Source: Betaproteobacteria bacterium (GTDB lineage Bacteria; Pseudomonadota; Gammaproteobacteria; Burkholderiales; Burkholderiaceae). From it: DNA of 41,048 nt. The notes under the pieces were generated by a model. That model was not told the DNA's origin. It searched no databases and worked only from the letters and a program-made list of their open reading frames with translations. The stretch covers positions 1 through 41,048 of the forward strand of contig CANCIL010000006.1 in the NCBI GenBank assembly GCA_947378095.1, given 5' to 3'. Position 1 is the first letter of the stretch. Every line of letters begins with the position of its first letter. Positions 1-10,375 of the stretch are shown here, piece after piece. The position numbers and the translations under genes were made by a program.

Positions 1-18
1 TAGGAAGAAGTGATCTAG

Positions 19-732
<714 letters not shown>

Positions 733-750
733 TTTATTTTGGGATCAATA

Positions 751-778
751 AAAAAGGACTGCACTGCAGTCCTTTTTC
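751..778. terminator. bidirectional intrinsic terminator between convergent adk and nrdR
   Basis: aaaaaGGACTGcactgCAGTCCttttt: GC stem flanked by A-run and T-run, lying between converging genes. Confidence 0.85.
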
Positions 779-803
779 TTTTTCATCAAAGAGGTTTGAT
801 TTG

Positions 804-1250
804 CTACTTCAACTCTTTGAGCGCACTCTCAAAAGACTCAATGTCCGCAAAGCTTCTATAGACCGAAGCAAAGCGGATATAAGCCACTTTATCTAAACGT
901 TTGAGCTCACGCATCACAAGCTCACCTACGCGTTCACTTGGGATTTCTTTTTCGCCAAGGCTGAGTAACTTTTCTTCAATACGTGCAATCGACTCATCAA
1001 CAGAATCTGATGAGACTGGACGCTTACGAAGAGCCAACTTAATTGAGCTAGCCAACTTATCGTGACTGTATTCAACACGGCTGCCATTCTTCTTCACGAT
1101 TGCTGGCAGTGCTAGCTCAACTCGCTCATAGGTGGTGAAACGTTTATCGCACTTAGCGCAACGGCGGCGGCGACGAATGGTATCGCCCTCGTCCGATACC
1201 CGGGTATCTAAAACCTGGGTATCGTCGTTATGGCAAAAAGGGCAGCGCAA
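804..1250 (-). CDS. nrdR: transcriptional repressor NrdR
   Basis: [17 protein letters not shown]...[13 protein letters not shown] zinc ribbon plus ATP-cone; 148 aa. Confidence 0.97.
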   Translation of the reverse strand: MRCPFCHNDDTQVLDTRVSDEGDTIRRRRRCAKCDKRFTTYERVELALPAIVKKNGSRVEYSHDKLASSIKLALRKRPVSSDSVDESIARIEEKLLSLGEKEIPSERVGELVMRELKRLDKVAYIRFASVYRSFADIESFESALKELK

Positions 1251-1270
1251 TGAGTGCTTTCTTCTTTTGC

Positions 1271-2515
1271 TTAGCCGTAAACCGGGAAGCGCTTTGTTAA
1301 CTCAGAAACTTGAGCGCGAACCTTAGCAATATTGTCTGGATCATTTGGGTTGTCTAGAACATCAGCAATAAAGTGGCCTACCTGTCTTGCTTCAGCTTCT
1401 TTAAATCCACGAGTCGTCATCGCTGGGGAACCCAAACGGATGCCACTAGTCACCATTGGTTTTTCTGGATCATTTGGAATACCGTTTTTGTTACAAGTAA
1501 TGTGCGCATCACCCAATACTTTTTCAGCTTCCTTGCCAGTCATCTTCTTGGCACGCAAATCCACCAACATCACATGAGAATCTGTACCGCCAGAAACAAT
1601 ACGCAGACCACGCTCAATCAGCGTCTCTGCCAAAGCCCTAGCATTTGCAACAACTTGCTTTTGATAATCCTTAAAGCCCGGCTCTAGCGCCTCTTTAAAT
1701 GCAGTCGCTTTAGCAGCAATCACGTGCATCAATGGACCGCCTTGTAGGCCAGGGAACACCGCTGAGTTAATTGCCTTCTCGTGCTCAGCCTTCATCAAGA
1801 TGATGCCGCCACGTGGGCCGCGCAAGCTCTTATGGGTTGTTGAAGTCACGATATCTGCATGCGGCACAGGATTTGGATAAACGCCAGCAGCAACCAAACC
1901 TGCATAGTGCGCCATGTCCACCATGAAGATGGCGCCAATTTCTTTTGCTAATTTACCGATACGTTCAAAGTCAATTTTTCTGGAATACGCAGAAGCACCA
2001 GCAATGATTAGTTTAGGCTTGTGCTCACGTGCTAAACGTTCCATTTGTTCGTAATCAATTTCTTCATTCTTATCTAAACCGTAAGCAATCGGATTGAACC
2101 ACTTACCGCTCATGTTCAATGCCATACCGTGGGTCAAGTGACCACCTTCAGCCAAACTCATTCCCATAAAGGTATCGCCTGGTTTTAAGAAGGCTAAGAA
2201 AACCGCTTGGTTTGCAGATGCACCGCAATGGGGCTGCACGTTCGCTGCCTCAGCACCAAACAAAGCCTTGACACGATCAATCGCCAATTGCTCCGCTACG
2301 TCTACGAATTCGCATCCGCCGTAATAGCGCTTGCCTGGATAACCTTCTGCATACTTATTCGTCAGCTGAGAGCCTTGGGCCTGCATAACTGCTGGCGAGG
2401 TGTAATTCTCGGAAGCAATGAGCTCAATATGGTCTTCTTGACGACGATTCTCATTCTGAATAGCTGCCCACAATTCTGGGTCGGTTTTAGATAAAGTGTT
2501 TTGACGGTCAAACAT
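1271..2515 (-). CDS. glyA: serine hydroxymethyltransferase
   Basis: SHMT motifs ([23 protein letters not shown]). ORF track starts at 2557, but the ATG at 2515 ([10 protein letters not shown]) has an AGGA ribosome-binding site and is the likelier start. Confidence 0.96.
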   Translation of the reverse strand: MFDRQNTLSKTDPELWAAIQNENRRQEDHIELIASENYTSPAVMQAQGSQLTNKYAEGYPGKRYYGGCEFVDVAEQLAIDRVKALFGAEAANVQPHCGASANQAVFLAFLKPGDTFMGMSLAEGGHLTHGMALNMSGKWFNPIAYGLDKNEEIDYEQMERLAREHKPKLIIAGASAYSRKIDFERIGKLAKEIGAIFMVDMAHYAGLVAAGVYPNPVPHADIVTSTTHKSLRGPRGGIILMKAEHEKAINSAVFPGLQGGPLMHVIAAKATAFKEALEPGFKDYQKQVVANARALAETLIERGLRIVSGGTDSHVMLVDLRAKKMTGKEAEKVLGDAHITCNKNGIPNDPEKPMVTSGIRLGSPAMTTRGFKEAEARQVGHFIADVLDNPNDPDNIAKVRAQVSELTKRFPVYG

Positions 2516-2579
2516 AGCGATAATCCTGGAGTAGTTGAACTGCTTTAGTAAAATCAACCTACATCATACAAAATCCACC

Positions 2580-3236
2580 ATGCACACCACACAAGACCTT
2601 TCATTCCTCTCCCTAGTCCTCAATGCCAGCCTATTAGTACAGTTCGTAATGTTGTTATTACTGAGCATGTCGGTTGCCTCTTGGACCATCATTTTCAAGA
2701 AAACCGCCATTTTGAGAGGCGTCAGAAGGGATACAGAGCGTTTTGAGCGTGATTTCTGGTCAGGTGGCGACTTGGGCACCCTCCTCGAGTCAGCGCAACG
2801 CAATACCCGCAGTGATGCCGTTCTAGAGCATATCTTCGAAGCTGGGATGCAAGAGTTCTTAAAGGTGCGAGAAATTGATGCCGCCCGTCGCGCCATGAAA
2901 GCAACCTACCAACGGGAAATGGACCACTTAGAAGCTAATTTGCCATTTTTGGCATCTGTCGGCTCCGTCTCTCCATATATCGGCTTATTCGGCACCGTTT
3001 GGGGAATCATGAACTCCTTCCGTGGCCTATCGAATGTACAAAACGCAACCTTAGCCGCAGTGGCCCCTGGTATTGCAGAAGCCTTGATCGCTACAGCGAT
3101 TGGTTTATTCGCAGCGATTCCTGCAGTGGTTGCTTATAACCGCGCAGCAACGGATGTTGATCGCCTCTCGATTCGTTTTGAAACTTTTATTGAAGAGTTC
3201 ACCAATATTTTGCAACGTCAAACTGCTAGTCGTTAA
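2580..3236 (+). CDS. tolQ: Tol-Pal system proton channel subunit TolQ
   Basis: MotA/TolQ/ExbB family (GLFGTVWGIMNSFRGL, GIAEALIATAIGLFAAIPAVVAYN); likely start MHTTQDLSF inside the 2535 ORF. Confidence 0.96.
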   Translation: MHTTQDLSFLSLVLNASLLVQFVMLLLLSMSVASWTIIFKKTAILRGVRRDTERFERDFWSGGDLGTLLESAQRNTRSDAVLEHIFEAGMQEFLKVREIDAARRAMKATYQREMDHLEANLPFLASVGSVSPYIGLFGTVWGIMNSFRGLSNVQNATLAAVAPGIAEALIATAIGLFAAIPAVVAYNRAATDVDRLSIRFETFIEEFTNILQRQTASR

Positions 3237-3249
3237 GAAAAAATAAATC

Positions 3250-3669
3250 ATGGCCGGCTCCTCATTACGCAAATCAAAACGTCGGGCAATGTCCGACATT
3301 AATGTGGTTCCCTACATCGATGTGATGTTGGTACTCCTCGTCATCTTTATGGTGACAGCGCCCATGGTCAATCCTGGCGTAGTCAATCTACCTACAGTTG
3401 GTGGTGCCAAAGTGCAATCACTGCCTCCTGTCTTTCTGACGATTGATGCAAATGAAAAAGTAATCGTCCGTAAAGATGGTGAGCCTGTACAAACCTTAGA
3501 TAAATTTGAGCTTGGTGCCTTTGCTAGATCTCAAGCCGAAAAGTCCGCTGATCAGCCTGTTGTCTTGGCTGCAGACAAGTCCATTAAATATGAAGTGGTA
3601 ATGGATGTGATGTCTAAGCTCAAAGAGAATGGTGTTAAACGGGTTGGCTTAGCAGTAAAGAGCCAATAA
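3250..3669 (+). CDS. tolR: Tol-Pal system protein TolR
   Basis: ExbD/TolR family: MSDINVVPYIDVMLVLLVIFMVTAP; follows tolQ. Confidence 0.96.
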   Translation: MAGSSLRKSKRRAMSDINVVPYIDVMLVLLVIFMVTAPMVNPGVVNLPTVGGAKVQSLPPVFLTIDANEKVIVRKDGEPVQTLDKFELGAFARSQAEKSADQPVVLAADKSIKYEVVMDVMSKLKENGVKRVGLAVKSQ

Positions 3670-3714
3670 GAAATTCATCTTGCGAAAACGGTACTTTCCG
3701 CATCCTCATCAGCA

Positions 3715-4548
3715 ATGACTAGCGCGCAACTCTCTCAGAACCCCTTTGGTCAACACGGTCGTGATGGCCGCGGACGATTCACCAAAGAAGAGAGCACCAA
3801 ACGCGCATTTACTTTTTCATTATTTGCACATTTAGGTTTACTGGCTTTTTTAGTAATCGGTATTAGCTGGAACAACAGCACACCTGCTGGCGTTGAAGTT
3901 GAGCTATGGGATTCCACGCAGCAAGTAGAAACTCCCCCAGCACCAGAACTGAAAACTGAATTTAAAGAAGAGGCGGCTGATATTGCCGTCAAGAAAAAGA
4001 AAGTAGAAAAAGAGCCTCCTAAAAAAGAGAAGGAAGCTGTTAAGGAACCTCCTAAGCCAGCAAAAGTAGTTCCACCAAAAGAAGAGCCTAAAAAAGCTGA
4101 GCCGCCGAAAAAGGTAGAGCCGCCAAAACCAGCTGCACTGACTCCAGCGCAAATCAAAGCCAATGCTGAAGCCGACAAACGCCGTGAAGCCAATATTGCG
4201 AGCCTACGTGGCATGGCTGCCAAGGATGGCGGAACTGGGGGTTCAGTGGGCAGCGGGGTTGGCGGTGGCGGCAATGCGCCTCCTGGCTGGAGCGATAAAG
4301 TGATTAAAAAAGTTCGGGCCAACATCACTTTCAATGCCGATTCTTTTAAAGGAAATAAGCAAACCATCGTTCAGGTGCGCTTAGCACCCGATGGCGCCAT
4401 CCTTTCTAGGACAATGACGAGCAGTAGCGGTGATAATGCATGGGATCAAGCCGTATTAAGTGCTATTGATGCAACACAGAGTTTGCCTCGTGATGACAAT
4501 GGACAATTTCCGACTTTAACGCCTGAATTGAAATTAAAACCAAAGTAA
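3715..4548 (+). CDS. tolA: cell envelope protein TolA
   Basis: N-terminal TM helix, long Lys/Pro/Glu-rich domain, C-terminal TolA/TonB-like domain; in tol operon. Confidence 0.9.
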   Translation: MTSAQLSQNPFGQHGRDGRGRFTKEESTKRAFTFSLFAHLGLLAFLVIGISWNNSTPAGVEVELWDSTQQVETPPAPELKTEFKEEAADIAVKKKKVEKEPPKKEKEAVKEPPKPAKVVPPKEEPKKAEPPKKVEPPKPAALTPAQIKANAEADKRREANIASLRGMAAKDGGTGGSVGSGVGGGGNAPPGWSDKVIKKVRANITFNADSFKGNKQTIVQVRLAPDGAILSRTMTSSSGDNAWDQAVLSAIDATQSLPRDDNGQFPTLTPELKLKPK

Positions 4549-4558
4549 ATATCAAACC

Positions 4559-5863
4559 ATGATGAATTTAATCGCACGTACTTTGCAAAAAACCATTCTG
4601 ATCATTAGCGCAACAGTGCTCAGCTTTTTGAGTCTTCCAAGCTTTGCGCAAATGAGTATTGAGATTACCGGTGTTGGGCAATCACTCTACCCAATCGCCG
4701 TCATGCGTTTTAAAGATGAAGGCAAATTGCCTACCAGTGTTACTGACATCATTCGCCAAGACCTTGCGCGCAGTGGCTATTTCAAAAATACTGAAAACGG
4801 CAATGCGAGTGAGAGCGATGAAGGCACCCCAAACTACAAATCTTGGGCCACTCGCGGTGCAGATGCTTTAGTGGTGGGATCGGTAGTGCAAAAAGGTGCC
4901 GATCAATTTGATATTCAATACAAGCTGTTTGATATTCGTAAATCCCAAAGTCTTGGTGGCCTCAATATCAATTCCAGCGCCGATAATTTGCGTGCAGCAG
5001 CTCACAAGATTGCCGATGACATCATCATGAAGCTCTTAGGCGAGCGTGGCATCTTCTCTACCCGTTTGTCTTATGTCATCAAGGATGGCAAACGTTTCCG
5101 CCTGGTGATCTCTGACGCGGATGGACAAAATATTCGCAATGCGATGTCCAGCGGCGATCCGATTATTTCTCCATCATGGTCTCCTGATGGCAAGAAGGTA
5201 GCTTACGTTTCTTTTGAAGACCGCAAGCCAGTGATCTACGTTCATGAATTGGCTACTGGTCGTCGTATTGCCCTATCCAACCAGAAGGGCAATAACAGTG
5301 CACCAGGATGGTCGCCCGATGGTAAAAAATTGGCCATCTCCTTATCTAAAGACGGTAATACCCAAATTTATGGCATCAATGCTGATGGGACCGGATTACA
5401 TCGTCTAACTCGCGGCAACACAATTGATACTGAGCCTCAATATTCTCCAGATGGTCGCTATATCTATTTCACGAGCGATCGTGGTGGCAATCCCCAGATC
5501 TATCGCATGAGCGCCGAGGGTGAGCAAGCCGAAGGTGCAAAACGTGTAAGCTTCAAACAAGGTTTTGTGACATCCCCCCGCATTTCTCCTGATGGAAAAT
5601 ACTTGGCATACATCGCCAATGTTGGTGGCGCCTTCCGTCTCTACATCATGAATATGGCGACCGGTGAAACTCAGGCATTAACCGATGGCACTTCGGATGA
5701 ATCTCCTTCATTTGCGGCCAATGGAAAATATGTTCTCTATTCAACCAAGGTTGGCGGTAAGCGCGTATTAGCTGCAGTCTCGGTTGATGGCAATTCCAAA
5801 CAAGTCTTAAGCATCCCAGGTTCTGACGTACGTCAGCCATCCTGGGGTCCCTTCATGGATTAG
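4559..5863 (+). CDS. tolB: Tol-Pal system beta-propeller protein TolB
   Basis: Signal peptide and repeated SPDGKK/SPDGRY propeller motifs; tol operon position. Confidence 0.96.
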   Translation: MMNLIARTLQKTILIISATVLSFLSLPSFAQMSIEITGVGQSLYPIAVMRFKDEGKLPTSVTDIIRQDLARSGYFKNTENGNASESDEGTPNYKSWATRGADALVVGSVVQKGADQFDIQYKLFDIRKSQSLGGLNINSSADNLRAAAHKIADDIIMKLLGERGIFSTRLSYVIKDGKRFRLVISDADGQNIRNAMSSGDPIISPSWSPDGKKVAYVSFEDRKPVIYVHELATGRRIALSNQKGNNSAPGWSPDGKKLAISLSKDGNTQIYGINADGTGLHRLTRGNTIDTEPQYSPDGRYIYFTSDRGGNPQIYRMSAEGEQAEGAKRVSFKQGFVTSPRISPDGKYLAYIANVGGAFRLYIMNMATGETQALTDGTSDESPSFAANGKYVLYSTKVGGKRVLAAVSVDGNSKQVLSIPGSDVRQPSWGPFMD

Positions 5864-5994
5864 TAAGTCCTTATTAATCCAAGCAGGTCGCCCTAATTTT
5901 TATAGCAATTTAGTCATTTCTAATCCCCTAGGGGGTTAGAATATTGGCTATAGACGCATTAATTGGCTAATTTGTAGGAAAAAAGGAAACCCAA

Positions 5995-6483
5995 ATGAAA
6001 ATCTCAATCGCTCGTCGTGCCGCCACATTTGCACTTTTAGGAGCCACCGCTCTTTTAGTAGCTTGCTCATCTGGGGTGAAATTAGACGATGTTGACAGCG
6101 CTAATAGCAACTTTAGTTCACAGCCATGGAATGATCCTAAGAGCCCATTGTTTGAGAAAAGTGTTTACTTTGGTCTTGATGAATACACCGTCGAAACTAA
6201 GTACCAAAAAATGTTGTCAGCTCATGCTGGCTATCTCAAAGCGAATCCAAAGCAAAAAATTATTATTCAAGGTAACACCGATGATCGTGGTACAGCTGAG
6301 TACAACTTAGCATTAGGCCAACGCCGTTCTGATGCCGTTCGTAAGTCACTGAACTTGATGGGCGTCTCTAACGATCAAATGGAAGCAGTCAGCTTTGGTA
6401 AAGAAAAACCAAAAGCAGATGGCAATAATGAAGCAGCTTGGGCAGAAAATCGCCGTGCTGACATTGTTTACATTACGAACTAA
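5995..6483 (+). CDS. pal: peptidoglycan-associated lipoprotein Pal
   Basis: Lipobox LLVACSS, OmpA-like domain (GNTDDRGTAEYNLALGQRRSDAVRKSL). Confidence 0.96.
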   Translation: MKISIARRAATFALLGATALLVACSSGVKLDDVDSANSNFSSQPWNDPKSPLFEKSVYFGLDEYTVETKYQKMLSAHAGYLKANPKQKIIIQGNTDDRGTAEYNLALGQRRSDAVRKSLNLMGVSNDQMEAVSFGKEKPKADGNNEAAWAENRRADIVYITN

Positions 6484-7214
6484 TGGTGAAGTTTTCCACT
6501 CTCAATAAACAAACGCTCTCACGAGCGTTTTGTTTAAGTGCTTCTGCCTTTATCTTTTGTTTCTCCACTAGTGCTTGGGCGCTCTTTAATGATGATGATG
6601 CCCGCAAAGCCATCCTCGATCTGCGTAAAACACTGGCAAACACACAGCTTGAGCTCCAAGGTCAGATCGATAAGCTCAAATCAGAAAATGCAGAGTTGCG
6701 TGGCAAGGTTGAGAATCTAGAAAAACAGGGTGAGGATATTTCCTCTAGCCAAAAAACGTATTACCAAGATCTCGATAATCGTCTGGGCAATTTTGAGCCT
6801 CGCACCTTCACCATTGAAGGCGTGAGCGGTGTAGTTCAGCCTGCCGAGAAAAAAGCGTATGACGACGCCTTAAAAGCATTTCAGAATGGAAGCCTGAAGA
6901 AAGCAGATGCAGATTTTTCTAGCTTCATCTCTCGTTTCCCAAAGAGTCCCTACGTACCCCTTGCTTTGTTTTGGGGAGGCAATAGCAAATACGCCAATAA
7001 AGACTGCAAAGGTGCGACTACCCAATTGCAATCTTTGATATCCCGCTATCCAAGTCATCCAAGGGTGCCTGCTGCGATGGTGACTTTGGGTAATTGCCAA
7101 TTGGAGAGCGGTAATAAAGCGGCTGCAAAGAAAATCTTTAGCGAGATCGTTACGAAATATCCCGATAGCGATGCTGCGCAGCAAGCGCAATCTCTGATTC
7201 CCGCAACTAGATAA
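6483..7214 (+). CDS. cpoB: cell division coordinator CpoB (YbgF)
   Basis: Signal peptide, coiled-coil N-terminus, C-terminal TPR repeats; directly after pal with TAATG overlap. Confidence 0.92.
   Translation: MVKFSTLNKQTLSRAFCLSASAFIFCFSTSAWALFNDDDARKAILDLRKTLANTQLELQGQIDKLKSENAELRGKVENLEKQGEDISSSQKTYYQDLDNRLGNFEPRTFTIEGVSGVVQPAEKKAYDDALKAFQNGSLKKADADFSSFISRFPKSPYVPLALFWGGNSKYANKDCKGATTQLQSLISRYPSHPRVPAAMVTLGNCQLESGNKAAAKKIFSEIVTKYPDSDAAQQAQSLIPATR
6511..6535 (+). terminator. terminator-like hairpin within the 5' end of cpoB
   Basis: AAACGCTC-TCAC-GAGCGTTT followed by TGTTT; stem extends to 12 bp with one bulge (AAAC/GTTT). Confidence 0.5.
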
Positions 7215-7228
7215 GCTAGCTCTCCGCT

Positions 7229-7969
7229 ATGTCTTCGCTGTCTGCAGCCTTTACCTCTTTTGCTCCACGTAAACCGAATGCACCTGCAGTCATCCTCTTT
7301 TCAGGTGGCCTAGATTCCAGCACGATTCTGGCCTTAGCCAAAGATCTCGGTTACGCGCCCTATGCGCTTTCTGTAGGTTATGGCCAGCGTCACTCCTCTG
7401 AGTTGGCGGCTGCAAAACATATTGCAAAAAAGATGGGGGTCATTCGCCATGAAGTGGTGAATCTAGACCTCACTCGTTTTGGCGGATCAGCGCTAACAGA
7501 TTCTGCAATTGCAGTTCCAACAACTCCGGGTAAAGATCAAGAGATACCGGTGACCTATGTTCCAGCCCGCAATACGATCTTGTTATCGCTTGCACTAGGA
7601 TGGGCTGAATCCCTTGGTGGACTAGATGTCTTCTACGGCGCTAATGCAGTTGATTACTCTGGCTACCCAGACTGTCGCCCTGAATACGTTGCTTCGTTTG
7701 AGGAGATGGCTAACTTGGCTACTAAAGCGGGTGTAGAAGCCGTCAATCATGAAAATCGCTTCCGAGTGCATGCCCCCATCATCAGCATGAGTAAAGCCCA
7801 AATTATTGAACTAGGAAGTACCTTAGGCGTGGATTACTCACAAACCGTCTCTTGCTACCAAGCCAATGATTTAGGAGAAGCATGCGGTGAATGCGAGTCC
7901 TGTCGTTTGCGCCAAGCAGGCTTTAAGCAAGCCAACCTGAGTGACCCCACTCGCTATCAAAAAAAGTAA
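7229..7969 (+). CDS. queC: 7-cyano-7-deazaguanine synthase QueC
   Basis: [18 protein letters not shown]-loop and C-terminal [17 protein letters not shown] zinc motif. Confidence 0.96.
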   Translation: MSSLSAAFTSFAPRKPNAPAVILFSGGLDSSTILALAKDLGYAPYALSVGYGQRHSSELAAAKHIAKKMGVIRHEVVNLDLTRFGGSALTDSAIAVPTTPGKDQEIPVTYVPARNTILLSLALGWAESLGGLDVFYGANAVDYSGYPDCRPEYVASFEEMANLATKAGVEAVNHENRFRVHAPIISMSKAQIIELGSTLGVDYSQTVSCYQANDLGEACGECESCRLRQAGFKQANLSDPTRYQKK

Positions 7970-8011
7970 AGTAACTTCGAATGCGAATTGGATGAATCTA
8001 AGGTGCAGAAG

Positions 8012-8629
8012 TTATTGCGCTTGAGTCTCTAGCATTCGCGCAACATAACGCGCAATTAAATCAATTTCTAAATTGACTGCATCACCTTGCTTGAGCTTAC
8101 CCAGTGTTGTGTTCTCAAGTGTGTGCGGAATGATATTGATATCTACTAAACATGCATTCGCAGTATCTTCTGTTTTATTCACAGTCAATGAAACACCATT
8201 TACAACAATAGACCCCTTGTAAGCTAAGAATGCTGCTAAGGCTTTGGGTGCTTCGATACGCAAAAGCCATGAGCCATAAGCATCTGCTGCGACTTGCGCA
8301 AAATGGGCCACCTTGCCAACGCCATCAACATGTCCGCTCACCAAGTGACCGCCCAAGCGATCATTTAGACGTAATGCCTTCTCTAAATTAACGGGGCCTG
8401 TTTTATCAAGACCAACAGTCTTGTTTAAAGATTCACGTGAAATATCTAAAGCAAAGGTATTGGCTTGAAGTTGGGTTGCGGTCATACAGGCACCTTGAAT
8501 AGCGATGCTATCGCCTAGCGCCACATCATCTAGATATCCGTCTGGCACTTCAACAACCAAATGTAACCCATCGCCCTTGGCTTGAGCACTTTTGATTTGA
8601 CCTACGGCAGTGATGATTCCTGTGAACAT
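8012..8629 (-). CDS. ribE: riboflavin synthase alpha chain
   Basis: MFTGIITAVGQI; duplicated lumazine-binding domains (LGGHLVSGHVDGVG). Confidence 0.96.
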   Translation of the reverse strand: MFTGIITAVGQIKSAQAKGDGLHLVVEVPDGYLDDVALGDSIAIQGACMTATQLQANTFALDISRESLNKTVGLDKTGPVNLEKALRLNDRLGGHLVSGHVDGVGKVAHFAQVAADAYGSWLLRIEAPKALAAFLAYKGSIVVNGVSLTVNKTEDTANACLVDINIIPHTLENTTLGKLKQGDAVNLEIDLIARYVARMLETQAQ

Positions 8630-8638
8630 GGTGTGATT

Positions 8639-9754
8639 TTAATTCCGAATCAAACGTAAGCGTAAATCAGGGCCAAAGAGACTGTGGTCAATGATCTGCC
8701 AATCTTGACGCTGCTCTAATCCCTGCAAAGGCGTGACATTCGCCATCCCAATGCCATCCCCCATCAAGAAGGGCGCATAGTAGAGAAGCAATTCATCTAC
8801 GCAGTTTTCTCTCAACATAGAGCCATTTAACTTATAACCAGACTCAATATGGATTTCATTCATCTCTCGCTCTTGCGCAAGATAGGCAAATAATTTTGGC
8901 AGGTCTACTTTGCCTTGTGGATTAGCCATCTCAATAACTTCAATCCCACGTTCCTGAAATACTTTGGCTTTTTGCTGAAGATCAGGCGTATTTAAATGAG
9001 CACAGACAATCATCACGCCAGAGCCATCTAGGTGATTAAATATCTTGGCAGTAAGCGGTGTTTCCAACTTAGAATCCACAATGATTTTCCAAGGCTGGCG
9101 ATAGGTATCGACCTCTCTCACATTCAGGCTAGGATCATCCTCTTTAACAGTACCAACCCCAGTCACAATCGCACAGGCTTGTGCACGCCAGTGATGTCCA
9201 TCAGCACGGGCAAGTGGTCCAGTAATCCATTGACTCTGCCCATTTGGTAAAGCAGTCTTGCCATCTAAGCTGGCAGCAATCTTTAAACGCACCCAGGGCA
9301 AGCCACGGGTCATACGAGAAATAAATCCTCGGTTAAGAGCCTGTGCATCAGCTTCTAGCAATCCGCAGCGCACATCAATACCAGCAGCTTTTAATCGCTC
9401 TAAACCTTTACCTGCAACTAAGGGGTTTGGATCAGGCATTGCTACAACCAGCATTGCTGGCTTTGCTGCAATCAATGCATCAACGCAAGGCGCAGTTCGT
9501 CCAGTATGGTTGCAAGGCTCTAGGGTCACATAAACCGTTGACCCCTCAGCACTAAAACCATTTGCCTTGACATCCGCTAGCGCCTGAATTTCAGCATGAG
9601 GGCCACCCACCTTTTGGGTATGGCCACGACCAATCACTTGCCCCTCTTTCACGATCACGCATCCAACACGGGGATTGGGATTGGATAAATAGAGTGCTTT
9701 TTGAGCTTCAGCCAAAGCCTCGCTCATCAATTGGTGGTCAACTGCGCTGTACAT
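8639..9754 (-). CDS. ribD: bifunctional diaminohydroxyphosphoribosylaminopyrimidine deaminase / 5-amino-6-(5-phosphoribosylamino)uracil reductase
   Basis: Deaminase HAEIQAL and PCNHTGRTAPC motifs; RibD C-terminal reductase domain; next to ribE. Confidence 0.95.
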   Translation of the reverse strand: MYSAVDHQLMSEALAEAQKALYLSNPNPRVGCVIVKEGQVIGRGHTQKVGGPHAEIQALADVKANGFSAEGSTVYVTLEPCNHTGRTAPCVDALIAAKPAMLVVAMPDPNPLVAGKGLERLKAAGIDVRCGLLEADAQALNRGFISRMTRGLPWVRLKIAASLDGKTALPNGQSQWITGPLARADGHHWRAQACAIVTGVGTVKEDDPSLNVREVDTYRQPWKIIVDSKLETPLTAKIFNHLDGSGVMIVCAHLNTPDLQQKAKVFQERGIEVIEMANPQGKVDLPKLFAYLAQEREMNEIHIESGYKLNGSMLRENCVDELLLYYAPFLMGDGIGMANVTPLQGLEQRQDWQIIDHSLFGPDLRLRLIRN

Positions 9755-9817
9755 GGGTCTATTAAAACCGATTGTCTAGCTCAGCGCCAAATTTGGGCCA
9801 ATTTCAGTGGGTGAGGC

Positions 9818-10375
9818 TTATTTACAGGCCTTCGAATCTGTACTGGGATCACAGATCCGCCAGCGCCCACCACTCCCCATAATCAACTGCCGCTCTAGAT
9901 GGGGCATTTTTAGATGGCCTAGAATCAAGCGATTTGCTACAAACCCACCTTGACCTGTTTTAGCAGCACCAGCGGCATTAAATAAAATGCCTTTTTGATT
10001 GGAATGTGGATCACTAAAGCCTTTGCCGCCACCCTTAAAGTAAATGGGATATATCCCTTCTTGTGAAAACCAGTTCTGACTATTGCAGGCAGTCTGTTTT
10101 GTCTTATCGACACAAGCGCTCTTCACGAGCCAACCACTCTCCCACTGATTTGCCTTACGGGGACTGATGAGTACAGGAGCACCCAGATGCAAAGCCTGAT
10201 TACGTGCAAAGTGAGCATGCGCAATAAATCTCCTGGCAATCGTTTCTATTTCTCGTTTAGCAATCTGCTCTTGAAGTAGTGGCATTGTCATCATGGCTAT
10301 GATGGCCACAATCAAGACGACAGTCATGAGCTCTAAAAGACTTCCTCCAAATTGTTGGTGGAATGACTTACTCAA
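9818..10375 (-). CDS. GspH/FimT-like minor pseudopilin
   Basis: Type IV pilin-like N-terminus FGGSLLELMTVVLIVAIIAMMTMP with E5; C-terminal GspH-like region. Confidence 0.75.
   Translation of the reverse strand: MSKSFHQQFGGSLLELMTVVLIVAIIAMMTMPLLQEQIAKREIETIARRFIAHAHFARNQALHLGAPVLISPRKANQWESGWLVKSACVDKTKQTACNSQNWFSQEGIYPIYFKGGGKGFSDPHSNQKGILFNAAGAAKTGQGGFVANRLILGHLKMPHLERQLIMGSGGRWRICDPSTDSKACK

Noticed and set aside
2207-2494. 95-aa plus-strand ORF opposite glyA
   Set aside because: Antisense shadow of a highly conserved gene.
4000-4140. Repetitive K/P/E codons in tolA as a possible tandem DNA repeat
   Set aside because: Imperfect protein-level low complexity typical of TolA domain II, not a DNA tandem repeat.
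3750-4367. 205-aa minus-strand ORF opposite tolA, and the 82-aa ORF 3904-4152
   Set aside because: Antisense to the Lys/Pro-rich low-complexity region of tolA; composition (Ser/Gly/Pro or Phe/Arg/Leu-rich) is a shadow artefact, no independent motif.
7214-7228. Possible preQ1 riboswitch ahead of queC
   Set aside because: Only 14 bp between cpoB and queC; no room for an aptamer and no matching motif seen.
7972-8014. TAACTTC...GAAGTTA inverted repeat between queC and ribE
   Set aside because: 7-bp arms separated by 29 nt with no U-tract; too weak to call a terminator.
9032-9555. Plus-strand ORFs opposite ribD
   Set aside because: Shadow ORFs of ribD; no family resemblance.
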